Below, piece after piece: positions 25,571-34,423 of a DNA stretch of 64,000 bases (positions are counted from its first letter, which is position 1; each line of letters begins with the position of its first letter). The DNA is from JAENVT01 sp963720775 (GTDB lineage: Bacteria > Actinomycetota > Acidimicrobiia > Acidimicrobiales > Ilumatobacteraceae). The notes beneath the pieces are model-generated. The model worked only from the letters and a program-made list of their open reading frames with translations. It had not been told where the DNA came from and made no database searches. Made by a program: the position numbers and the translations under genes. The stretch is taken from positions 310,001-374,000 of the forward strand of contig CAVRGR010000006.1 in the NCBI GenBank assembly GCA_963720775.1, written 5' to 3'.

Positions 25571-26788
25571 ATGAACCTCCAGGAAGTGCTCGAACTGGTG
25601 CAGCTCCGGCCGTTCGAGCGCGACCCCGTGCAGCGGCTGCTCAACCGAATCCACTCGCCGGACGACTTCCGGGCAATCGCCAAACGCAAGTTGCCGAAGG
25701 CCGTGTTCGACTACGTCGATGGCGGAGCCGAGGAAGAGATCGCCATGCAGGCCAATCGCGACGCGTTCAAGCGCCGCAAGCTCCGTCCTCGTCTGCTCCG
25801 CGACATTTCGGTGACCGATCTTTCCGGCGAGCTCTTCGGTCAGCCGTATCAAGTGCCGATCGGGTTGGCACCTACCGGCTACACGCGCATGATGCATCCC
25901 ACTGGCGAGGTGTCGTCGTGCCTGGCGGCGAAGAGCAAGGCCATTCCGTACACCTTGTCTACGATGGGCACAACCACCATCGAGGATGTCGCCGCCACGG
26001 GTCATCCCAACCTGTGGTTCCAGCTGTACGTCACCGCCGACAGACGGCTCAGCGATCCGCTGATCGAGCGTGCCGGTGCAGCCGGCTACACGGCGCTGGA
26101 GATCACGATCGACACCGTGGTCAGCGGGCGTCGGGTTCGCGACATGCGCAACGGCCTCACCATCCCGCCACAGCTCAGCATCGGCGCCATCTTCGACATC
26201 GCCATCCGGCCGCAGTACTGGATCAACATGTTGCGCAACCCGGCCATCGGCTTCGCCAACTTCGGCGCCTTGTCGCCCGAGGAAGTGAAGAGCGCCGCGT
26301 CGACGCGCATCAGCTCGTTGTTCGACCAGACGCTGAACTGGGTCGATGTCGAGGCGATCCGCAAGCGGTGGAACGGCCCATTGCTGCTCAAGGGCCCGAT
26401 CGGCCCGGCCGATGCTCGTCGCGCTCTCGACTCCGGAGTCGACGGCTTCCACCTCTCCAACCACGGCGGCCGCCAGCTCGATCGCTGCGCGGCCACCATC
26501 GATCTGCTCGGGCCGTTACGTGCCGCGGTCGGGCCCGGGGTGCCGATCGTGATCGACTCGGGTGTGCGCCACGGCGCCGACGTCGCTGTGTCGGTTGCGC
26601 TGGGCGCCGACATGGCGTTCATCGGCAGGCCGTACGTGTACGCGGTCGCCGCGGCCGGCCAGCGAGGCGTCGAACACACGATCACGCTGCTCACCGACCA
26701 GCTGCGTTCGGTGATGCAGTTGAGCGGAGTGACCACCCTTGCCGAACTGCGCGAGCAAGGCGCCGCCCTGTGTGGCGAGCCTGCCTGA
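25571..26788 (+). CDS. FMN-dependent alpha-hydroxy-acid oxidase/dehydrogenase
   Basis: A 405-residue TIM-barrel flavoprotein of the lactate/glycolate/mandelate oxidase family. Visible signatures are PIGLAPTGYTRMMHP (FMN contact), the strand FQLYVTADR, KGPIGPADA with the FMN Lys, and the active-site motif SNHGGRQLD with catalytic His and Arg. The long N-terminus (LAKRKLPKAVFDYVDGGAEEE) is the family opening. Products are 2-keto acids from L-2-hydroxy acids. It lies 21 bases after ilvD. The exact substrate (lactate, mandelate, branched hydroxy acids) is not deducible. Confidence 0.88.
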   Translation: MNLQEVLELVQLRPFERDPVQRLLNRIHSPDDFRAIAKRKLPKAVFDYVDGGAEEEIAMQANRDAFKRRKLRPRLLRDISVTDLSGELFGQPYQVPIGLAPTGYTRMMHPTGEVSSCLAAKSKAIPYTLSTMGTTTIEDVAATGHPNLWFQLYVTADRRLSDPLIERAGAAGYTALEITIDTVVSGRRVRDMRNGLTIPPQLSIGAIFDIAIRPQYWINMLRNPAIGFANFGALSPEEVKSAASTRISSLFDQTLNWVDVEAIRKRWNGPLLLKGPIGPADARRALDSGVDGFHLSNHGGRQLDRCAATIDLLGPLRAAVGPGVPIVIDSGVRHGADVAVSVALGADMAFIGRPYVYAVAAAGQRGVEHTITLLTDQLRSVMQLSGVTTLAELREQGAALCGEPA

Positions 26789-27145
26789 CTAGGGCTTGGC
26801 TACACGGGCGAAGAGCATCCGCCAACCGACCAGGAACACTCCGGTGACGACCGTGGCAACGATGATGAACGGCAGGGCCGTGCCGCGATCGAACACGATG
26901 TTGCGCAGCACCATGCCGAGGGCAACCGTGATCGGCCAGATGATGAACGCCGACTGGAGCTGCACGGGTCGTGCCCACGCCCTGGCGGCGATCCAGCCGA
27001 CGGCGAGAGCGATCAGGAAAGGGGCGGCGACTCCGGCGATCCCGCGGATCGTCGTGCCCTCGTCGTGGTTGCGGCGACCGATGGCGACGAAAACGATGAT
27101 TGCCACGACATCGGCGAGCGCGGCAAGGGCTGCGCGACGGGTCAC
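26789..27145 (-). CDS. DUF3054 membrane protein
   Basis: A 118-residue integral membrane protein with four hydrophobic segments, matching the small actinobacterial DUF3054 family of unknown function. The start is a GTG at 27145 that overlaps the stop of the flavin reductase gene (GTGA). A longer frame upstream is shadow of that gene. It begins immediately after the convergent oxidase stop codon. Confidence 0.75.
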   Translation of the reverse strand: MTRRAALAALADVVAIIVFVAIGRRNHDEGTTIRGIAGVAAPFLIALAVGWIAARAWARPVQLQSAFIIWPITVALGMVLRNIVFDRGTALPFIIVATVVTGVFLVGWRMLFARVAKP

Positions 27146-27639
27146 ACCTGTCCCGTGAAGCCACCGAGTTGCCCGCGGAAGAACAACAGCGGGGCCGGTT
27201 GGCTCTCTGGGTCGGCATGATCCATGTCTTCGACCAGGCCCATCACGAAGAAGTGATCTCCGGCATCGACCACCTCGGCGGTGATGCAGTCCATCCAGGC
27301 GATCGCACCGGCGATGATCGGTGAGCCGGTGACCGGAGCCGGTCTCCAACTCACACCCTCGAACGGTTCCTCGATGCTGCTCTTGGCGAACCGCCAGCAC
27401 AGATCGCCGTGGTCGATGCCGAGCACGTTGACGCAGAAGACCCCGGCCGATGCCATGCGCAACCATCGCTCGGAGGTGGTCATCGGCAGGAAGCCCACGA
27501 GGGGCGGGTCGAGCGATACCGACGTGAACGAACCGATCGTGAACCCAACGGGTTCGCCGTCGACCATTGCCGTCACGACGGTGACACCGGTGGGGAAGTG
27601 GCCGAGCACGAGGCGGTACTTGACGGAATCGATCGACAT
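27142..27639 (-). CDS. Flavin reductase domain protein
   Basis: A 165-residue flavin reductase-like (FMN-binding split barrel) protein. The core GHFPTGVTVVTA, GFTIGSFTSVSLDPPLVGF and FCVNVLG motifs bind FMN in this family. Such proteins supply reduced flavin to two-component monooxygenases or act as small oxidoreductases. The ATG at 27639 (MSIDSVKY) begins the conserved region; upstream frame is not conserved-looking. It diverges from the 5-formyl-THF cyclo-ligase gene by 57 bases and overlaps the DUF3054 gene downstream. No partner oxygenase is adjacent. Confidence 0.82.
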   Translation of the reverse strand: MSIDSVKYRLVLGHFPTGVTVVTAMVDGEPVGFTIGSFTSVSLDPPLVGFLPMTTSERWLRMASAGVFCVNVLGIDHGDLCWRFAKSSIEEPFEGVSWRPAPVTGSPIIAGAIAWMDCITAEVVDAGDHFFVMGLVEDMDHADPESQPAPLLFFRGQLGGFTGQV

Positions 27640-27696
27640 CACGGTCGACTGTATATGCGGGCTGCTGTTCGTTGACAGCCGTGGCAGGCTGGGCGA

Positions 27697-28215
27697 GTGA
27701 TCGAGAAGGCCGCGCTCCGCCGACGAATGATGTTCGTTCGCGACGCAGTGGGCGATCACTTGCTGCGCAGCGTGCAGCTGTGGGCCAAGGTGGCCGAGTT
27801 GGCCGACTATCAACGTGCGCACAACGTGATGGCCTTCGTGGGCTTCAAGGGTGAGCCCGACACGGATCCACTCTTCGCTCGCCTGGCCGCCGATGGCAAG
27901 CGCTTGTTGCTGCCGCGAGTCGAACCTTCCGGCATCGTCGTCGCCGACGGTGACTCACCGCTCGTCGCCAGCAGGTTCGGCGTGCAGGAGCCGACTGGGC
28001 CCTCGGTCGATGTCGCCGAGATCGATCTGGTGATCGTTCCCGGCCTGGCGTTCACTCCCGCCGGCGACCGGCTCGGCTACGGGCAGGGCTACTACGACCG
28101 CTTGCTGCCGACGATTTCCGCGCCGACGGTCGGAGTGTGCTTCGAAGATCAACTGGTCGACGAGATGCCGTTGGCCGCGCACGACGTGCGCGTCGGCGCG
28201 GTCGTGTCGGCATGA
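27697..28215 (+). CDS. 5-formyltetrahydrofolate cyclo-ligase
   Basis: A 172-residue MTHFS-family protein. The N-terminal basic helix (KAALRRRMMFVRD), the KRLLLPRV strand and the C-terminal signature GDRLGYGQGYYDR (ATP/folate binding) are all present. It converts 5-formyl-THF to 5,10-methenyl-THF with ATP. The start is a GTG with little upstream signal. The stop overlaps the next gene's ATG (ATGA), which couples it to the threonine dehydratase-like gene. Confidence 0.9.
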   Translation: MIEKAALRRRMMFVRDAVGDHLLRSVQLWAKVAELADYQRAHNVMAFVGFKGEPDTDPLFARLAADGKRLLLPRVEPSGIVVADGDSPLVASRFGVQEPTGPSVDVAEIDLVIVPGLAFTPAGDRLGYGQGYYDRLLPTISAPTVGVCFEDQLVDEMPLAAHDVRVGAVVSA

Positions 28216-29210
28216 CGCAGCCATCGGCGTTCTTCACGCTCGACGAGTTTGCCGAGGCGTCGACCGTCGTTCGCCGGCACATGGCATCGACGCCCCAGTT
28301 CGCGTGGCCGTTGCTCGGCGGGGCGGTCGGTGCCGAGGTTTGGGTCAAGCACGAGGACTGCACGCCGACCGGTGCGTTCAAGGTGCGCGGCGGACTCGTG
28401 TACGTCGATCGGCTGGTCCGCGAGCGGCCATACGTGAACGGGGTTGTCTGTGCCACGCGAGGCAACCATGGCCAGAGCATTGCGTTTGCCGGTCGCGCCG
28501 TCGGGCTCCCGGTCACGATCGTCGCCCCTCATGGCAACAGTCCCGACAAGAACACGGCGATGCGCGGATTCGGTGCGGAGCTGATCGAGCACGGTCACGA
28601 CTTCCAAGCTGCACGCGAGTTCTCCGTCGTTCTCGCAGCGGAGCGCGGCCTGGAGGCGGTGCCGTCGTTCCACCGCGATCTTTGTCTTGGCGTTGCGACC
28701 TATGCCCACGAGCTGTTCACGGCAGCGGACGAGCTCGACGCCGTGTACGTGCCCATCGGGTTGGGCTCGGGGATCTGCGGTCTCATCACGATCCGCGATC
28801 TGCTCGGCTTGCGCACCGAGATCATCGGTGTCGTTGCCGAGCGCGCGCCGGCAACGGCATTGTCGTTCGCCGCAGGTGCTCCGGTCAGCACCGACGCCGC
28901 GGCCACGTTCATCGACGGGATCGCCACCCGCGTGCCGGATCCGGCGGCGATCGAGATCATCGTCCGCGGCGCAGCCCGCGTCGTGCAGATCAGCGAAGAC
29001 GCGTGTGCCGACGCGGTCAGGTTGATGATACGCACCACCCATCACCTGGTCGAGCCGTCGGGTGCAGCGGCGCTGGCCGGGCTGCTCCAGGATCAGGCGG
29101 TCGATGGCAGCCGCGTCGCCGGCCGCCGGCTGGCGGTCATCGCCAGCGGGGGCAACATGGATGCCTCGATCCTCACCGAGATCCTCGCCGGGCACACGCC
29201 GACCGTGTAA
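28212..29210 (+). CDS. Threonine dehydratase-like PLP enzyme
   Basis: A 332-residue fold-type II PLP enzyme. The PLP lysine lies in PTGAFKVRGG, the substrate loop is ATRGNHGQS, and a glycine-rich phosphate site reads IGLGSGICG. It has no C-terminal ACT domain, so it is of the catabolic/racemase-like short form. Likely reactions are dehydration of L-threonine or L-serine, or 3-hydroxyaspartate chemistry. ATG at 28212 overlaps the upstream stop. The frame extends further upstream only as shadow. Confidence 0.85.
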   Translation: MTQPSAFFTLDEFAEASTVVRRHMASTPQFAWPLLGGAVGAEVWVKHEDCTPTGAFKVRGGLVYVDRLVRERPYVNGVVCATRGNHGQSIAFAGRAVGLPVTIVAPHGNSPDKNTAMRGFGAELIEHGHDFQAAREFSVVLAAERGLEAVPSFHRDLCLGVATYAHELFTAADELDAVYVPIGLGSGICGLITIRDLLGLRTEIIGVVAERAPATALSFAAGAPVSTDAAATFIDGIATRVPDPAAIEIIVRGAARVVQISEDACADAVRLMIRTTHHLVEPSGAAALAGLLQDQAVDGSRVAGRRLAVIASGGNMDASILTEILAGHTPTV

Positions 29211-29215
29211 CACCC

Positions 29216-29231
29216 TGTGACGTACGTCACA
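29216..29231. promoter_or_regulatory. Crp/GlxR-type operator
   Basis: TGTGACGTACGTCACA is a perfect 16-bp palindrome and an exact fit to the Crp-family consensus TGTGA-N6-TCACA. It lies directly after the dehydratase stop and 90 bases before the secreted-protein ATG. Actinobacterial Crp/GlxR proteins use this consensus with cAMP. Confidence 0.65.
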
Positions 29232-29279
29232 TCTCTCTCACAAAGTGGTCTCAGAGAACCGATTCATTGTGATGCATGT

Positions 29280-29298
29280 CCGGTGAACACCTCACCGG
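29280..29298 (+). promoter_or_regulatory. Inverted repeat in the 5' leader of the secreted-protein gene
   Basis: CCGGTGA and TCACCGG (7-bp perfect arms, 5-base loop ACACC) lie between the Crp-type site and the AAGGAGAG ribosome site. It could be an RNA hairpin in the leader or a second operator. Confidence 0.4.
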
Positions 29299-29320
29299 CA
29301 TGACACAAGGAGAGATCGTG

Positions 29321-29734
29321 ATGACAACCCCCCGTCATTCCGTCAAGTCCAGGATGCTTCCGAAGATCATGATCGGCGCTGCCGTCATGACGGCAAGTGC
29401 CGGACTTCTGGTACCTGCATACGCCTTCGCTTCGTCGAGCAGCACCGGCGACCTGCCCGCCCGCTACGAGCGAGCGTGCCTGCGCATCCCCAACCTGACG
29501 ATCCGCACCGACAACCTCACGACCCGCCTTCAGGGCGATGCGTCCACGCGTGGCTCGCTGGCTTGGTTGCAGGCCCAGATCGACGACGCCACCGCGAAGA
29601 ACCGCACGCAACTCGCCACGGTGCTCCAGAATCGCCTGGCCGTGCGCACGCAGACCCTCGTCGTGCTCAAGCAGCGTCACGACAAGTTGGCGGAACTGGC
29701 CGACAAGTGCCGCGCCCACGGAGTCGACATCTGA
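29321..29734 (+). CDS. Secreted helical protein of unknown function
   Basis: A 137-residue protein with a Sec-type signal peptide (basic MTTPRHSVKSR, hydrophobic core around residues 18-33, cleavage probably after AYAFA). The mature part is helical and charged (DDATAKNRTQLATVLQNRLAVRTQTL), suggesting a short coiled coil or helical bundle, and has two cysteines (ERACLR, DKCRAH) that could form a disulfide. The ATG at 29321 is chosen for its AAGGAGAG site; an in-frame start at 29276 adds an unlikely N-terminus. Downstream are a lipoprotein and a two-component system, which may form one operon. I do not recognise a family. Confidence 0.7.
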   Translation: MTTPRHSVKSRMLPKIMIGAAVMTASAGLLVPAYAFASSSSTGDLPARYERACLRIPNLTIRTDNLTTRLQGDASTRGSLAWLQAQIDDATAKNRTQLATVLQNRLAVRTQTLVVLKQRHDKLAELADKCRAHGVDI

Positions 29735-30084
29735 TGAGGCTGGCAGCGCTTGCCCTCGTTGTCGGGCTGGGAACCGTCGGCCTGGCAGCCTGCGGTTCGT
29801 CCGACGCCGGCAGCGGCACCGTGCCCACAGCTGCGCCGACGACCCAGCCGGCCACCACGACGCCGGTTGCCACCGTGCCGACCGCGACCGACGCCCCCGA
29901 TGTGACCTCCGTCGCGGTGAGCTCCACTGCGCCCACGGGAACCGCTTCGACTGCACCGGCGGCCACCGAACCACAGTCGAGCACCATCTCGGTGACCGAC
30001 GCGGACGTCGCCGATCTCGAGAAGCAGCTCGACGACATCGACCAACTGCTGGCAGGGGTCGATGCGGATCTCAGCCACGACTGA
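29734..30084 (+). CDS. Small lipoprotein with Thr/Pro/Ala-rich linker
   Basis: A 116-residue lipoprotein: signal peptide ending in lipobox LAAC (Cys20), a long low-complexity Thr/Ala/Pro/Val segment (about 25-85), then a short acidic helix (DADVADLEKQLDDIDQLLAGVDADL). The ATG overlaps the stop of the secreted-protein gene (TGATG), so the two are translationally coupled. It is followed after 53 bases by the response regulator. A role as an envelope partner or sensor accessory of the two-component system is possible. No family recognised. Confidence 0.72.
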   Translation: MRLAALALVVGLGTVGLAACGSSDAGSGTVPTAAPTTQPATTTPVATVPTATDAPDVTSVAVSSTAPTGTASTAPAATEPQSSTISVTDADVADLEKQLDDIDQLLAGVDADLSHD

Positions 30085-30137
30085 GTGTTCGCGACCAGAA
30101 TGTGCGAATGCCGATGCAGCAGTGGCGTTGACTCTCG

Positions 30138-30833
30138 ATGATCACTGCTGACAGCGGACGTGTGCTCGTCGTCGAGGACGACGATGCCGTACGCACTGCC
30201 GTCGATCGGGGCCTGGGCGTGCACGGGTTCGACGTGTCGTCGGTGCCCGATGCGGAAACCGCGTTGGCTTCCGTCGCCCGACGCCGGCCCGATCTGATGA
30301 TCGTCGACGTCGGCCTTCCCGGCATCTCCGGGATCGAGCTGTGCACCCGGTTGCGCGGGCTCGACGTCGATACTCCGATCCTCATCCTGTCGGCCAGAGA
30401 TCAGGTGGGGGATCGGGTCGCCGGTCTCCAAGCCGGTGCCGACGACTATCTGGTGAAGCCGTTCTCGCTCGATGAGTTGGCGGCTCGTCTTCACGCCCTG
30501 CTGCGCAGGTCGCGGCCGACGAGCGGCGCGACCTCCGTGCTCGCGGCCGGTCCGTTGTGGATCGACCTCGATCGCCGCGTCGCCACCGTCGACGGCGACC
30601 GGCTCGATCTGTCGAGGCGCGAGTTCGACCTGTTGGCGACCTTTGCGGCGAACCCTGGCATCGTGCTGTCGCGGATCCGCCTGCTCGAGCTGGTGTGGGG
30701 CTACGACTTCGACGTCGACACCAACGTGGTCGATGTCTTCGTCGGCTATCTTCGGCGCAAGTTGGAGTCGGCCGGCGCCCTCCGTCTGATCGACACCGTG
30801 CGCGGTGTGGGTTTCGTGCTGAGGGTCAGCTAG
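30138..30833 (+). CDS. OmpR/PhoB-family response regulator
   Basis: A 231-residue regulator. The receiver domain (about 8-120) shows the acidic pocket VVEDDD, phosphoacceptor Asp57 in IVDVGLPG, and the conserved Lys in LVKPFS. The winged-helix DNA-binding domain occupies about 135-228 (LDLSRREFDLLATFAANPGIVLSR, NVVDVFVGYLRRKLE). The stop is immediately followed by the kinase ATG, so the two are one operon. Confidence 0.92.
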   Translation: MITADSGRVLVVEDDDAVRTAVDRGLGVHGFDVSSVPDAETALASVARRRPDLMIVDVGLPGISGIELCTRLRGLDVDTPILILSARDQVGDRVAGLQAGADDYLVKPFSLDELAARLHALLRRSRPTSGATSVLAAGPLWIDLDRRVATVDGDRLDLSRREFDLLATFAANPGIVLSRIRLLELVWGYDFDVDTNVVDVFVGYLRRKLESAGALRLIDTVRGVGFVLRVS

Positions 30834-32171
30834 ATGCGCCTGGCAACTCGCACCGGGCTGGCGTCGTTCGCGGCCGCCTCTATCACGCTCCTCACCGTCG
30901 GTGCGCTGTTCCGTGGCCAGTTGACCAGCATCCTGCAAGATCGCGTCGACTCCCAGCTCGAAGAGCGAGCCAAGACAGCACCGATCCTGGCTGCAGTCGC
31001 CGACCGGCTCGCCGAATCGGAGTTGCGCACGACGCTCGAGGGCGCACGGGTGAGCACCGCCAACGGCACGATCTCGCTGGGGCTGCTGCCCACCGATCCT
31101 CTGCCTGAACAGATCACCCCCGGGTGGTCGACGGCGCAGGCCAGCGGCGACCGGTGGAGGCTGTACACGGTCGAGGTGTTGGATGTTCCCAAGCCAGGCG
31201 ACCGGGCACTGGTGCAGCTCGTCGCCCCGCTCGGCGACGTCGATGCTCGCGCTGCCGAATTGCGTCGCCGCGTGATCCTGGTGATGGGTCTCACCTCGAT
31301 GGCTGCAGGTCTCGTCGGCTACTTGCTGGGCAGCGTTGCCACGCGGCCGCTCACCGCACTGCGGCGTGACACGGAGAAGATCGAGGACGCCGAGCCGCGA
31401 ACGTGGAAGGTGGGCGCTCATTACGGATCGGTCGAGGTCGACGATGTCGCCGCCACCTTGAACGAGAACCTAGAACGGCTCGCCGACGAGACGCATCGAC
31501 GAAGCGCCGCACTCGACTCGGCTCGGGCCTTCGCCGCGGCGGCAACTCATGAGCTACGTACACCGCTGCAGGGAGCCCTCATCAATCTCGACATCGCTCG
31601 CAGCGGGCGCATTGCCGATGATGATCGAACCGAAGTGCTCGGTCTCGCCAGTGAGCAACTGCAACGGATGGGCGCATCGCTTTCGGCGGTCCGTGCCCTG
31701 GCCGACAGCGAGTTCGCCGATCCCTCGTGGTTCCAGGAGGTCGATCTGGCTGATATTGCTGACGCCGCGGTCGCCGACGAGCGTCGCCGCGCCCCCGATG
31801 TGAGCGTCGAGGTCGAGTCGAACCCGCCGACGCAGGTGATCGCCTGGCGAGACGGCGTGCACCTGGCCATCGCCAACATCGTGCGCAACGCGCTCGTTCA
31901 CGGCGTGCCCGTCGATGGGGCCACGCCGCGAGTGGTGGTGACTGTTGCCGGCGCGACAGTCACCGTCGACGACAACGGTCCCGGCGTGCCCGAGGCCGAT
32001 CGGCTGCGGGTGCTCGAGCGGTTCGAGCGTGGCGCGGGCAGTGGCTCCGGGCTCGGCCTGGCCATCGCCCAGCAGGTCGCCATCGGCCACGGCGGGTCGG
32101 TGACCATCCAACAGGGGCCACTTGGTGGAGCCCGCGTGGTGCTCAGGCTGACGGCTCAGTCGTCCTCGTAG
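30834..32171 (+). CDS. Sensor histidine kinase
   Basis: A 445-residue membrane kinase. Transmembrane segments lie at about 10-28 and 147-169, enclosing an extracytoplasmic sensor of about 115 residues; HAMP-like region at 170-225. The phosphoacceptor His239 is in ATHELRTPL, and the ATPase part has IVRNALVHG (N box), VDDNGPGVP (G1) and GSGLGLAIA (G2). Partner of the upstream regulator. The 3' end overlaps the convergent inositol-phosphate synthase gene by 16 bases. The signal sensed is unknown; the secreted protein and lipoprotein upstream are candidates for involvement. Confidence 0.92.
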   Translation: MRLATRTGLASFAAASITLLTVGALFRGQLTSILQDRVDSQLEERAKTAPILAAVADRLAESELRTTLEGARVSTANGTISLGLLPTDPLPEQITPGWSTAQASGDRWRLYTVEVLDVPKPGDRALVQLVAPLGDVDARAAELRRRVILVMGLTSMAAGLVGYLLGSVATRPLTALRRDTEKIEDAEPRTWKVGAHYGSVEVDDVAATLNENLERLADETHRRSAALDSARAFAAAATHELRTPLQGALINLDIARSGRIADDDRTEVLGLASEQLQRMGASLSAVRALADSEFADPSWFQEVDLADIADAAVADERRRAPDVSVEVESNPPTQVIAWRDGVHLAIANIVRNALVHGVPVDGATPRVVVTVAGATVTVDDNGPGVPEADRLRVLERFERGAGSGSGLGLAIAQQVAIGHGGSVTIQQGPLGGARVVLRLTAQSSS

Positions 32172-33484
32172 TACTCGCGGCCGAGGTGGGTGATCTGCTC
32201 TTCACCCATCATCCAACGAAGCGTGTTCTTCAACTTGGTGAGCTGGATGAAGAGATCGTGCTCGGCGTACAGGCCTGGTGCCACCATCGGCGCCTTGTAG
32301 TAGAAGCTCAACCATTCCTGGATGCCGAACAACCCCGCCCGCTCCGCGAGATCACTGAACAGCACGAGGTCGAGCGCCAGCGGCGCCGCCAGGATCGAGT
32401 CGCGGCACAAGAAGTCGATCTTCAACTGCATCGGGTAGCCGAGCCAGCCGAAGATGTCGATGTTGTCCCAACCCTCCTTGTTGTCACCGCGTGGCGGGTA
32501 GTAGTTGATCCGCACCTTGTGGTACACGTTTCCGTACAGCTCGGGAAACTTCTCGGGGTCGAGGATGTGCTCGAGCACGCCTAGTTTCGACTCTTCCTTC
32601 GTCTTGAAGTTGTCGGGATCGTCGAGCACTTCGCCGTCGCGATTGCCGAGGATGTTGGTCGAGTACCAGCCCGAGAGACCCAGCATCCGCGCCTTCAGCA
32701 TCGGGCCGATGACAGTTTTGATCAGGGTCTGGCCGGTCTTGAAGTCCTTACCGCTGATCGGGATCTTCCGCGCGGTCGCCAGATCGCGCAGCACAGGGAT
32801 GTCGACGGTGAGGTTCGGAGCGCCGTTGGCGAAGGGAACGCCCTCGAGGATCGCCGCGTAGGCGTAGAGCATCGACGGGGCGATGGTCGGGTCGTTGGCG
32901 TCGATCGCGGCCTCGAACGTCTCCAGGTTCATGTGCGCCGGGCCCGGCTCGATGAAGATCTCCGTGCTCGCGGCCCACAGCATCACCACACGCTCCACCT
33001 GCTTGTCTTCGCGGAAGCGGTTGATGTCTTCGCGGATCGCATTGAGCATCGAGCGCTTGTCGATCGTGTGCATCGTGTTGTCGGCATCGATGCGCTTCAC
33101 GTACTCCCGATCGAAGGCGGCAGGCATCGGCCGCACGTCGCGCAGTGCATCGGAGACGGCCTCGATGTGCTTGCCTCCTTCGAGCACGCCCGCTCGAGTT
33201 GCGGCGACATATGCGTCGTCGGGGAACGGATCCCACGCTCCGAAGACGATGTCGTCGAGCGAGGCGAGCGGTACGAAGTCGTGGATCCGAGGTTGGCGAT
33301 TCTCGGTGCGCTTGCCCAGCCGGATCGTGCCCATCTGGGTGAGTGAGCCGACCGGCGCGCTCATGCCACGACGTACGAGCTCGACGCCGGCTATGAGTGT
33401 GGAGGCGACGGCGCCGAGCCCGACCGTGAGCACACCGAGGCGTCCTTCGGCCGGGGCGATCGTTGGGGACGGGGGAGTGGCCAT
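32156..33484 (-). CDS. ino1: Inositol-3-phosphate synthase
   Basis: A 442-residue myo-inositol-phosphate synthase. The NAD-binding motif VGLGAVAST lies near residues 21-29; conserved active-site segments are TVDIPVLRDLA, SGKDFKTGQTLIKT and MQLKIDFLCRDSI. It converts glucose-6-phosphate to inositol-3-phosphate, feeding phosphatidylinositol and, in actinobacteria, mycothiol; the MDMPI enzyme at 62630 fits such a metabolism. The next gene upstream on the same strand is the DMT exporter, 29 bases away. Confidence 0.92.
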   Translation of the reverse strand: MATPPSPTIAPAEGRLGVLTVGLGAVASTLIAGVELVRRGMSAPVGSLTQMGTIRLGKRTENRQPRIHDFVPLASLDDIVFGAWDPFPDDAYVAATRAGVLEGGKHIEAVSDALRDVRPMPAAFDREYVKRIDADNTMHTIDKRSMLNAIREDINRFREDKQVERVVMLWAASTEIFIEPGPAHMNLETFEAAIDANDPTIAPSMLYAYAAILEGVPFANGAPNLTVDIPVLRDLATARKIPISGKDFKTGQTLIKTVIGPMLKARMLGLSGWYSTNILGNRDGEVLDDPDNFKTKEESKLGVLEHILDPEKFPELYGNVYHKVRINYYPPRGDNKEGWDNIDIFGWLGYPMQLKIDFLCRDSILAAPLALDLVLFSDLAERAGLFGIQEWLSFYYKAPMVAPGLYAEHDLFIQLTKLKNTLRWMMGEEQITHLGREYYEDD

Positions 33485-33513
33485 GGCTGATCAGGCTAGG
33501 AACGTGGAGCGCT

Positions 33514-34419
33514 CTACGTACTCATTCGTGTCACGTCCGCTGGACCGGCGGTGCGCAGCGAAGCCGCGTAGGCGATTGCACAAATCGTGATGGCGAACCC
33601 GCTGAGCTGCCACGGAGACAGCGACTGGCCGAGGACGGCCCAACCCAGCACGGCACCGGTGACCGGGGCTGCCAGCCCCAACAGCGGCGGCGCGGCAGTC
33701 GGTAGCCGACGGATGCCGTTGAACCAGACGATGAACGCCAATCCCGTTCCGACCAGGCTGAGGTAGGCAAAGCCGGCAAGGTTCCTTCCACTGAGCGAAG
33801 GCGGGGCACCCTCCACGACGACCGTCAACGGCAACAAGATGGCGCCACCCATCAACAGTTGCCAGCCGGTCGCGGCCACCTTGCTCGCGGGTGTCGGTTG
33901 ACGCTTGGTGAGCACCACCCCGACGGCGAACGAGATGTTGGCTCCGAGCGCAGCGAGCAGCCCAGCCGGGTTGAGGTCGCCGCCTGGACGGATGGCGACC
34001 AACCCGACGCCGACTGCTGCAACACCACCGATGGTCAGATCTCGGCGGCGAGGCTTTCGGCCGGCGATCAACCACGACAGCAAGGCGACGAAGATCGGTT
34101 GCAGGCCGCCCATTGCCGCCGCTACCCCACCAGGAAGCCGGTAGACCGCGGCGCTGAGCAATGGGAAGAAGATGCCGAAGTTGAACACGGCCAACGTGGC
34201 GGTGCGGCGCCACTCGGGCCCGCGCGGTCGCCAGCGCGACACGCTCGAGCCGGCCATCAGGAGCACGATGCCGGCTGGTACCACACGCATCGTGGCCACA
34301 AGAAGGGGACGCCCGGGGGGAAGGAATTGGCTGATCGTGACGTAAGTAGTTCCCCAGGCGATGGGGGCAAGCACGGTGACCCCCGTGGTCAGTGCGCCGG
34401 CGCTCAGATCTTTCTTCAT
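33514..34419 (-). CDS. EamA/DMT-family exporter
   Basis: A 301-residue membrane protein with ten hydrophobic segments in two EamA repeats (about 10-140 and 155-295). Such carriers export amino acids, metabolites or drugs. I prefer the ATG at 34419 (MKKDLSAG), because an in-frame ATG at 34425 lies inside the operator palindrome. It diverges from the MarR gene, a common pairing in which the regulator represses the pump. Confidence 0.85.
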   Translation of the reverse strand: MKKDLSAGALTTGVTVLAPIAWGTTYVTISQFLPPGRPLLVATMRVVPAGIVLLMAGSSVSRWRPRGPEWRRTATLAVFNFGIFFPLLSAAVYRLPGGVAAAMGGLQPIFVALLSWLIAGRKPRRRDLTIGGVAAVGVGLVAIRPGGDLNPAGLLAALGANISFAVGVVLTKRQPTPASKVAATGWQLLMGGAILLPLTVVVEGAPPSLSGRNLAGFAYLSLVGTGLAFIVWFNGIRRLPTAAPPLLGLAAPVTGAVLGWAVLGQSLSPWQLSGFAITICAIAYAASLRTAGPADVTRMST

Positions 34420-34423
34420 GGTC

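Noticed and set aside
24524..26464. 646-codon minus-strand frame
   Set aside because: Spans the antisense of ilvD and the hydroxy-acid oxidase gene, both certain.
27672..27677. TTGACA as -35 for the 5-formyl-THF cyclo-ligase gene
   Set aside because: No acceptable -10 box at 16-19 bases; the position falls at the start codon.
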